Source: Bacilli bacterium
Lineage (GTDB): Bacteria > Bacillota_I > Bacilli_A > RF39 > UBA660
Direction: 5' to 3'
Assembly: GCA_017470045.1 (NCBI GenBank)
Contig: JAFUFG010000124.1
Coordinates: 1 to 14,711, forward strand
DNA: 14,711 nucleotides
Part shown: positions 1 to 10,200 of the stretch, one piece after another
Layout: each line of letters begins with the position of its first letter
How positions within the stretch are numbered: position 1 is the stretch's first letter
Program-made: the position numbers and the translations under genes
The notes under the pieces: generated by a model
Seen by the model: only the letters and a program-made list of their open reading frames with translations
Databases searched by the model: none
What the model was told of the DNA's origin: nothing

Positions 1-1
1 A

Positions 2-1105
2 AAAAAAATAGTTGTATTAAAAAAAGAAAAAATAGTAGAGGTTTATTCTAAAGTAAAAATAAGCGAATTTATTGAAAGTATTAATGGAAAAATAGAAAAA
101 GATATTTACGTAGACACTTCAAAGGTAGGAAAACACATTGTTAATTTTACGTATACAAACGATGATCATATTAAAGTAGAATATAGTTTTGAAATAAAAG
201 TAGTAGATACCACCCCTCCTATTATTGGAGTATCCAATAAAACGGTAAATACAGATTATGATGGTGATTTATTTAAAGAATTTTTCTGTGGTGATAATTA
301 TGATGATAAGCCAAAATGTAAAATAGAAGGACAATACAACACTACAACAAAAGGAAAATATGATTTAGTATTTACCGCAAAAGATAAAAGTGGGAATGAA
401 TCATCACAAAGTTTTACTTTAACGGTAAAAGAAAAAGAACCAAAAAAAGAAACAGAACAATCCACAAATCCTGTGTATAAAAAATATGAGGATGTTGTAA
501 AAGAATATAAAAATAAAAATACGATGATAGGGTTAGACTTATCTTATTGGCAAGGAAATATTGATTTTAAAAAATTGAAAAAAAATGGAGTAGAATTCTT
601 ATTTATTCGTGTCGGAAGTGAGAATAAAGAAGGAGAATTCTTTGTTGATAAAAAATTTGAAGAATATATGAAAGGTGCCAAAGAAAATAATATTCCAGTT
701 GGAATTTATTATTATTCTTATGCTGATAGTAAGTCAAAAGCAAAGAAAGAAGCAAAGTGGGTAATCAGACAGATCAAAAAATACGATGTTGATTTACCAG
801 TTGTATTCGATTGGGAAAATTGGAATCATTACAGAGATTATAATCTAAGTTTCCACAGTCTAACAGAAGTAGCTGATACATTCTTAGAAACAATAGAAAA
901 TGCAGGATATGATGGAATGTTATATAGTAGTAAGTATTACTTAGAAAATATTTGGTATCCAATGAAATATCAGAAATGGTTAGCTCACTATACAACTCAA
1001 ACAGATTATCAAGGAAAATATAAGGTATGGCAAATTTGCAGTAACGGAAAGATTGATGGTATTCCAGATAATCTTGTAGATATTGATATTATGCTAAAAA
1101 AATAA
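2..1105 (+). CDS. GH25 muramidase (lysozyme) with Ig-like domains, 5' end missing
   Basis: This is a secreted or surface enzyme predicted to cut the MurNAc-GlcNAc bond of peptidoglycan. The frame is open from base 2 to the TAA at 1103, giving 367 visible residues. The GTG at 473 has no ribosome site and lies in a linker between domains, so the true start is left of the window. Numbering from base 2, residues 1-68 and about 69-143 look like two Ig-like beta domains. The second opens with the TTPPI signature of bacterial Ig/DUF5011-type modules and carries two cysteines (96 and 106) that could form a disulfide. A charged linker follows. The GH25 barrel begins at MIGLDLSYWQG (175-185, Asp179) and contains the catalytic DxE motif in VVFDWEN (Asp270, Glu272). 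It ends with the usual WQI...GKIDGI...VDIDIML strand. The family call is firm. The missing N-terminus should hold a signal or membrane anchor, and possibly more Ig-like domains. Confidence 0.93.
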   Translation, partial: KKIVVLKKEKIVEVYSKVKISEFIESINGKIEKDIYVDTSKVGKHIVNFTYTNDDHIKVEYSFEIKVVDTTPPIIGVSNKTVNTDYDGDLFKEFFCGDNYDDKPKCKIEGQYNTTTKGKYDLVFTAKDKSGNESSQSFTLTVKEKEPKKETEQSTNPVYKKYEDVVKEYKNKNTMIGLDLSYWQGNIDFKKLKKNGVEFLFIRVGSENKEGEFFVDKKFEEYMKGAKENNIPVGIYYYSYADSKSKAKKEAKWVIRQIKKYDVDLPVVFDWENWNHYRDYNLSFHSLTEVADTFLETIENAGYDGMLYSSKYYLENIWYPMKYQKWLAHYTTQTDYQGKYKVWQICSNGKIDGIPDNLVDIDIMLKK

Positions 1106-1140
1106 GAGAAATTTTCACATAAATTTCTCTTATTTTTATT
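1101..1140 (+). terminator. Rho-independent terminator after the GH25 gene
   Basis: A perfect 14-bp inverted repeat (AATAAGAGAAATTT at 1101-1114 with its complement at 1121-1134) encloses a 6-base loop, TCACAT, and is followed by TTTATT. The left arm overlaps the TAA stop codon of the muramidase gene. A-rich sequence upstream of the stem makes it potentially active on both strands, although no minus-strand gene ends here. Confidence 0.85.
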
Positions 1141-1167
1141 TAAATGTATAGACATTTCTAGTATAAT
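1139..1167 (+). promoter_or_regulatory. Probable promoter of the giant surface-protein gene
   Basis: A consensus -10 box TATAAT lies at 1162-1167. A weak -35-like TTTAAA lies at 1139-1144, 17 bases upstream. Transcription would start near 1174, giving a leader of about 30 bases before the ATG at 1204. It comes directly after the muramidase terminator, which supports separate transcription of the two genes. Confidence 0.55.
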
Positions 1168-1193
1168 TAAAGTAAGGTCAAAAATAGAAGGTT

Positions 1194-1199
1194 GGTGAT
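1194..1199 (+). promoter_or_regulatory. Ribosome binding site that fixes the start at 1204
   Basis: GGTGAT at 1194-1199 matches the anti-Shine-Dalgarno end of 16S rRNA (ATCACC) and sits four bases before ATG 1204. The in-frame TTG at 1192 overlaps this site and has none of its own, so it is not the start. Confidence 0.75.
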
Positions 1200-1203
1200 A
1201 TCG

Positions 1204-4200
1204 ATGAAGAAGTCATATTACGTAATTGCTTTTTTAGCACTTATTATTTTTAGTGGAGTAATGTTTTTCTTAACTCGTTTTAATGAAGCATCTCTTATCG
1301 CAAGAGATGGTTTCTTTGTTAGTGGAGAAGACATGGATGAAGTTTTATTAAATGATAATAAAATTGCTAAAACCGGAAATATTAATCTAGAAAAAATTAC
1401 TTCAAATGATACCTTTTATACCAATCTAGATAAGATCTATGTTGGAGAAGAAAAGAAGACAGAAGTAAATACGGTGTATCCAATGTATATTAACAATGGT
1501 CTTGGTGTTGTTAATATGGATACAAATTCGAAATTGATGAATCATAAATTTGAATTGTTTGATACGTATGAAAACTTCACTGTAACCGGAGGAAAATTAT
1601 ATAACTTTGGAGATTATGAACAAGCAGATTATGAGAATTATATCTTGTTACAATTATCCAATGGAGCTTATATTAATCTATTACCAGTTACAATCACAAC
1701 AAGTAGTGGACCAGTAGAGATACCAGAGAATAGTGTTATTAATTTTCAAGAAGAATATTTGAATTATTATTCTTATATCAAAAAAGGAAAGATGGGGTAT
1801 CACATAGTAGATGGAATTAACCTAAGTGATGTGATTACCTTTGGAAATTATAAATATACTTATGAAAGATTATTAATTAAATTAGGAAAATACGAAGCAC
1901 CAGCAAAAGAAGAAGTAATCGAAGAAGAACCAAATAAAGATGATTATATTATCGTTATAAAGAATGAAGAAGAAAAAGAAGGAAAGTATGTAGCACCAAC
2001 AGTAAGAGTAACAAGTTTTACTCCAAATGTATATTCTGCAAAAGCATCTTTAAGTATATCAGATCCTTCAAGAGTAATCGTAGGAGGAATTAATTTCCAA
2101 TTCTATGTAAACGATAAAGTATATTTAAGAAAAACATTTGTATCCGGAGGAGCAATCGAAGTAGTTGGATTAGTACCAAATACATCATTCAAGATAACCG
2201 GAAGCTATAAATACTATAATGAAGAAAGTAAGAAAATGGAAAAAACTTTCTTTGAACAAGATATACGTACTTTAGGAGTAGATATTCTAGATCCAATTGA
2301 TTTAACATTTGAGAATGGAGATATCTATCCAAATAAGATTGAATTAAAAGAATTTGGAATAGCATCAGATGTTCGTAGTGAAACAACAAAAGGTGTAAAT
2401 AAAGCGGTTATAACAATAGGGGAAGACCAATATAGTATTGCAACAGGATTACTACAAGAAATATTGATGGGAAGAAAAGTTGTATACTCATCACCAGCAA
2501 AATTATTTGCAAACACCTCTTACAATTATGAGATTCAATTCTTAGATGCATATGGAAATAAGATAAAGATAAGAAATAATACAGGAAGTAGTAGAACCAG
2601 CAAGAATAGGCCAACTGCATCTGTAAAAATGGCATCATCCCAAGTAAACCAAGTAGTAACACAGATCATATTAAAGAATGTAGATGAAGTAAACATCCTA
2701 CATTACAAATACGTCATTGTGGACAATATGAATACGTTAATAAGAGAAGGAAATTTGGATAGCAGCAAAGAAACAAATACAATTGCATTAAGAGATTTAA
2801 ACCCAAACACGACATACAACATTCAAATATTAGGAACGTATGATGTAGAAGATGGAACTGGAACCCAAAGAGACCAAATAATGGGAGAAGGAAAATTTAC
2901 AACAGCGCCATTAAACTCATTAGGATTCTACAGAGTAGTAGCATCAACAACAGAATTAGACAGTGACAAAGCAACGATTTCATCAAGACTAGATGTTGGA
3001 AATACCAATCCAGTATTAATGGAATTATTAAATTCATTCAGTGTATCTGTAACGGATGAAGAAGGCGTATTAATCTATGCACATACCTATAAAGACGAAG
3101 AATTAGATAGTGTAAAATTAGGAGAAGATTTCTTAGTAGAATTAAAAAATCTAGAATCTGTAAAGACCTATAACATAGACTATGCGGCAGTAGTAAAACA
3201 AGGAACCGTAAGAGAAACAATCAATGTACTATGTTCGTTCAAAAACTTTAAAACCTATAAAAGAAAAGCAGAAGTACAAATAAGAAATGAATTTGTAACA
3301 GGAAACTTAATAGACTTTGACGTAAGAATAGTGGATATCGATGGAGCGATTGAAAGTCCAAGAGCGTTACTAGAAGTTCGTGACGAAGCACAGAACTTAA
3401 TAGGAAAAGAATATTTAGGAATCAATCAAGATTACATTGAATTAACATATGATCACTTAGAAACCGAAAAAGAATATACCTTCACATACTTAGTAGAGGA
3501 ATACAACATTGGATATAGCAACCAAACATATCAAAGTGACCACATCTTATTAGAAAAGATTGTAACAACGGTAGAAGGTGTAAAAGCTAATATCGAATTA
3601 ACTGGATTACAAAGACAAATCAATGGTAAAAACTTATTTAATATCAATGATTATGATCGTATCCGAAAAGAAGGTAATACTCCGTACAAAGAATACGACA
3701 TAAAGAATAACACAGTAATGTTTGGAGCTAAGAATGGATATGTTACGCATTCTTATTATTCACCAGAATCTTATTTACAACACGTTACTTTAACATTTAA
3801 GGCTAGATACAATAAAGATAGTCCAAATAAGGCTGCGGTATATGTATCAATCGGAAATGGTAATAGTCAAAACTTTAGAGTAGCAGATTTAACGGATGAA
3901 TACAAAGAGTATACTTTTAGTTTCTACCAATATTATTACTATGTAGGTTTCGATATTGTAGAAACAGCAAATCAAAATAAAAAGACAACAGTTGACTTTA
4001 AAGACATAACGTTAATGTTGGACGATATGAGTAAATACAAAGAAGATTTACAAGATATCACATTGTCTTATCATAGTTCAGGATATAAATTTACAAATAC
4101 TCAAATGATTGATGGAAACAGTGAAATGCCATCCCATGATGGAACGAAAACGATAGTTGGTAATACCGGTAATGGATATGCCAAGATCACAAATGAAACA

Positions 4201-7200
4201 AGTGGTGCAACAACTACATTCTCTTATACTGGATCTGCACAAGAGTTCACTGCACCAGACTTTGGATATTACGTATTTGAAGCTTGGGGAGCACAAGGTG
4301 GAACATATGACCAGTATATTGGTGGAAAAGGTGCTTATACATCAGGAAGAATCCTAATAAATAAAGGAACAAAAATATATGTATATGTTGGTGAAAAAGG
4401 TCATGCAAACTGGTCTATTACCAATACTGCAGCATGGAATGGTGGAGGAGCATCAGGAAATAACCAGTATGGTAGATCATTCGGAGGTGGTGGTGGTACC
4501 GACTTCCGTCTAGTAAATGGAGCATGGAATAATGAAGAGTCTTTAAAATCACGTATCATGGTTGCCGGTGGCGGTGGTGGAGCTGTATCAGCATCTACTA
4601 CAGAAGGTGGAGCCGGTGGAACATTTGTAGGATGGTACGGAACTTCATCTGATAAAAATTATAGCGGTGTTACATCCAGAAATACTGGAGGAAACCAAAT
4701 CAATAGAGGAACAAGTAGTAGTAACAATGCAAAAAGTGGTGGTTTTGGTTACGCAATCCAATCCATTAAAAATGGTTGGGGAGGCGGCGGCGGCGGCGGC
4801 TGGTACGGAGGTGGTACCGGAAACGGAACTACTGGTGCTGGTGGATCATCTTACGTCTCAGGTCACAAAGGATGTATTGCATATCATAATAGAGAAGCTT
4901 ATCTAACTTCAGAAGAATACATAGAAGATAATCAATTCAAAGGAAACTTTTTAATCAATATGTATGATTTAAGAGATGAACTTGTAAATAAAGATTGGTA
5001 TGTTAGAATTTATCGTAAAGGTACATTAGTAGATACTCATAAATATGACATGGTTGGCTTATCAATGGAAAATATTGAAAAAACATACAAGTTTGATAAG
5101 AATGTGTACTATACAGTAACAGTATCTGTAAAAGTAAGAGGTCGTTATTACGATTTAGCTTCAGTTGAGTTTACAACAGAAAATGAAATTCGTGCAATTA
5201 CAACTCCACAAGAATTAGTCGCAATGCATACGAATGGTAAATACATCGTATTAAACGATCTAGACTTTACAAATTATAATTCTTATTATTCATCATATTT
5301 CTATGGTGAAGTTGATTTCCAAGGACACACAGTAAAGAAAAACGTTAATAATGCAGCCAATCGAATTTTTGAAAATAATAGAGCAGGATCTTTAATTAAA
5401 AATATTGTAATCGACTATTACTTTGATAACACAACAAGTAAAACAGATTATGAAGGAATTGTTCGTTATAACTCAGGAACAATAGATAACGTATTTGTTA
5501 ATTTTAAGGAATCAAATGATAATCCAAACTATGCAATTACGTTAATATCAAAAGTAAATTATGGAACCATTAGGAATTTCGTTGTTAATGCAGAAGCTCC
5601 AATGAGTGCATTAGCTGCTGCTGGTTATGCAGTATGGAATAATCAAGGTGTTCTAAGAAATGGTTATGTTTCTGGTGAAAATATCCAAGCTGACTATCAA
5701 AAGGTCGATCGAAGAACTCGTAAAGACATTGGAGGTATAGTAGGTTGGGCAGAGTACAACTCTCGAATAGAAGCAGTATACTCATTAGTCAATGTAGAAA
5801 AGAGTAATAATTATGGAACTGGAGAAAGAGAATCTGCAGTAGGTAATATTATTGGTCACCATGAATCAGGATATTTTGGTAACTCTTATTCAGTAGAATT
5901 ATCTGATAGAACGAATACGAACTTGTTAACACAAGATCCAAATATCGGTTATAAGAATGGATTAAGATACAACAAATTATATTATGCATCTGATAGAACA
6001 TATGGAGGACAATATAGTGCTAAGATATCAAAACTTGCTCTATATGATAAAAATTTCCAAAATAGTGTAATTAATATCTATGATGGTTTTGAGGTAGACT
6101 CTTATGTTGAACTTGGATACTTCCCACAAGTAAAATTAAATGAATGTATGCCAAGACAAGAATGGATCGAATTACCAAAAGTTACTGGAGCGGATTTGGT
6201 GGATGTAACTTCTGTAGAAGAAATATCAAATAATGGTGATTCAGCAGTAGTAAAACTACACATTAACAATCCATCTGCAGAAAAAATCGAGAAAGTAACC
6301 ATTACGAATATTAATACAGTAAATATCTTGGAACAAAAGGATTTATACGGAAAGACAGACTTAACTGTAGAATTAAAAAATCCAACAGTATATAAATCAC
6401 TTTATTACTTAGATACGATTACGATGAAACCAGCTTATGGAAGCAATTATGAAAAGATATATGAAAAGAATGAAAGAGCAATCAATGTTGACTTATATTA
6501 TCCAATTTATTCATTAGAGGATTGGAAAAAGATTGTGGCAAATCCAGCGCAAAATTATGCATTAATGAATGATATATCATTTAACAATGTATCCATGACT
6601 CAATATATGGTAACTGGAGACTTTAAGGCAAAATTAGATGGTAGAGGTCATACTCTAAGTGGAATTACAATTAATAGTGGAAACGGACTATTTAGTAGAG
6701 TATCTGGCGGAACAATTAAAAACCTTACAATAACGAACTACAAGAAAACTAACAGTACTGCATATGGTGGAGTTGTATATCAAACAAATAACAATTCTAC
6801 ATTTGATAATGTTCATGTAAAAGATATTCAAGTATATGCTACTGGTCGTATTGGAGGATTAATCGGATACGCTGCTTATACAACAATAAAAAATAGTTCA
6901 GTTACGAACTTTAAGCCAATAATTCCATTTGAAGCAGATGACTTATACGTTGGATCTATGGCAGGATATTCAGATTATCTATTTGTAGAGAACTCATTTG
7001 TTCAGGATGTTAATATTGAAATAAGCAATTCATTATCAACACTAGGAGTTGGTGGAATAGTTGGTAGATTAGTAAATGGTGGAGTTTCAAACTCTTACGC
7101 TACCGGAAAAATAAGTTGTAACTCCGTTAATGTTGGTGGATTAGTTGGACGTAATTCTGGAACAATAAAAAATGTTTGGTCTTACGTTGACTTAATGACA

Positions 7201-10200
7201 AATCTTGATTATGTCGGAGGAATAGTTGGTCGATCAGATAACAATGGTGTTTCCAATACGTTATCTCTAGGAGCTGTATATTCTTCTTATAAATCAAATG
7301 AAACAAATAATATTCACAGAACGACAGGAAATGCCTTTGCAGTTGTTCAAAATAACTATGCCTGGGATAAACAAAAATACTATGGTTATGTTACTGGAGA
7401 AACAGCTTCAGAAGTATTGCTAGATACAGAAGCATTAGAAGAAATAAATACTTATGTAGACTTAATCGGATATGAAGAAGTAGCATTTGACTTTAGTGAA
7501 ATAGAAAATGATATTGTACCAAAAGTTAAAAACCCAGAAACTGGAGAATTAGTTCCAAATCAAGTGGATGTAAAATTGAGCGGAGAATTATTTGATGTAT
7601 TAAGTTACGAAACAGATCCGGCTCCAAGTAGTGCAATGTTGCATTTAGTAATAGAAAATCCAAATCAATTTGTTATCGATTCAATTGAATTTGATGGATT
7701 AGATGTATCAAGTGCAAGATTTGTAAATAATGCCGATGATGGAACAACAATTGCTGACATGACAGTAACTCCACGTAATTATTTTGATAGTTACATATTA
7801 AAGAAAGTCAATTATAAAGATTCTAGTGACAAGGTAAAACCATACGATAAAGTAATACGTATTGATTTACAATTCTTCAATAACTTAGGTACTTATGATG
7901 AATGGACACATATCAGTACAACAATACCAGAAAACTATCGTCTGACAGGAGATATTGACTTTACTGGAAAAACAAATGTAAGAATTGGTGTACTATTCTC
8001 TCGATTAGAGGGACTAGAAAAAGATGATGGTACAAACTATAAAATCATGAATTATAAAAAGACTGGAATTACAACTGCTAAGACAGCATTAATTCGTGAA
8101 ATAACCACAACTTTAAAAAATGTTACATTTGATAATATTGATTTAGAGTCAACTCAAAGTTTGAATTATATTGATGTAATTTATATGAATTATGCCGATA
8201 TTGATAAAGTGGAATTTAATAATATTACGACAAAATCCAAAGGAAGTTATATCGCACCAATTGGAAGAAACAGAGGTCAAAATATGAGTAATGTTAAGAT
8301 TTCTCATAATACATCTTCTGGTGCTGATTATGTAGCTGGATTAGTTGCATATACCTATACAAATCCAAATAATGATATCACTGGAGAATATTCTGTAATT
8401 ACAGGAACAGGACGATACATTGGAGGAATTATTGGAGATGCTGATGCTAGAGATGGTACTAACGGATTCCGATATGTAGGAAGACACATGAATGTAACTG
8501 GAAAAAATGATGTTGGTGGATTATATGGTTATGGAGGAGCTTCTTATTCCGAAATCTATGATTCAACGATTACTTCTACCGGAGGTGGAGAATACGTTGG
8601 AGGAATCGGTGGAAGAATGAGATACTATTCTGAAACCGGAGATATCGCATCTAACGTAACAATCAATGCGAATGCTAATTATGTTGGTGGATTATATGGA
8701 TGGGTTAGAGCATTAAACAATTCAAAAGTAATTGGATGTACCATTAATCAAACCAATACTGGAAAGCAACGTGTTGGTGGAGCATTCGGATATACCGATA
8801 ACTGGTTCGGACATTCCAATATCGCAGTAGTAGATACCACAATTACAAATGCTGGAGACTATACTGGAGGTATTTCAGGAAGAATGTATAGTACTGGTAG
8901 TATCACCTATGCATTTACCAATAATGTAACCATTAATGGTAGAAACTATGTTGGTGGTCTTGCTGGAGAAATTACTACAGCAAGAGCAAATCGAATTCTT
9001 CTAAATAATAGTATTAATGCTACTGGAAATTATGTAGGAGGAGTTTTTGGACGTATCGCTAATATTCATGAATCCGATAGCAACTATTCTTCTGTAGTAC
9101 AAGAAATTTTAGTATTAAATTCTAAAATCGTAGGAAGTAACTACGTAGGAGGATTTGTAGGAGCAACGGTATCTGGAAAACAAGTAACACCAGCAATGTA
9201 CTTTAACATTATTATTGTTGCAGACTGCAACTCAACAATAACTTCAGAACCATATCTTGGTGTAGTAAGTGGACAAGATACTAGATTGTATTCAACAACC
9301 CCATTAACAACATTCCGTATTTATAAGAATAATCGTTTAAATGGAGTATATGCAAGTTCCTTAAGTTTACCAAATATTGATAGTTCCTACTTTGCAGATC
9401 AAACTAATCTTGGTACACAAAGTTATTATACGAACTTAAATTTCGCAACTGCTCGTTGGGACTATGGTCAATTAACGAACGGATACTTCCCAAAAGTAAA
9501 GAACTGGTCTGGAGGATCATCAATTGCAGAACAAAAGAACTTATTAAGACCAGCTACAGTAGTTCAATTTAATGCTAGACGTTTAATGGATGCACCTGCT
9601 GATCATAAACTTCCTGATATGAAGATTTACTCATCTGGAGTAGATAGCTTAAATCTAGAGTTTAGTGAAGTAGATGGTTATACATATTTCGAAGTTTATA
9701 ACGGTGGAACAAAAGTAGTAGATGAAAACATCAATAATAGAACTTATTCCATTAAAGCTGATTATAAGAGTGAAATTGAAGTAGTAGTAAGTGATGGTAG
9801 AAATACAAAGAAATATCAAGTAAAAGAAAATGAATATCGTCAAATCGCAAGTACATATGGAAAGAAATACGCCTATATCTATAACGGTAAATTAAAAGGT
9901 AATATTTCTGCTCCTAAAGCAAAATTCATTCATATCTATAAGAATTATGCTTTAACAGAAGATTTAAGAGTATTTGATATCGATAAAGAAGAATTTGTAG
10001 ACGAAGAATTCGACTTTAGAACATCATTAATCTATACTAGATCACTATATAAATTCGAATATAATGATACAGAAATTGATACATACTATAATTATTCTGT
10101 AGTACATAAGAATGATTCCGATATCATTTATGATAACCAAATCTTAGTAAAGAATGGAACAATTCAAATTATTGATTCCGAGTTAGATAGTAATCATAAT

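Noticed and set aside
774..995. 73-codon minus-strand frame inside the GH25 domain
   Set aside because: Antisense to the catalytic domain coding sequence, with no domain content of its own.
1192..1203. TTG at 1192 as start of the giant gene
   Set aside because: It overlaps the GGTGAT ribosome site of ATG 1204 and has no upstream Shine-Dalgarno sequence.
4783..4800. Phase-variation switch at the GGC tract
   Set aside because: A triplet repeat in frame cannot switch the gene on or off by frameshift; only length variation is possible, which is listed as a finding.
2189..9843. Several minus-strand and alternate-frame frames of 60-84 codons inside the giant gene
   Set aside because: They lie entirely within a clearly coding frame, lack ribosome sites and recognisable domains, and are expected by chance opposite this codon usage.
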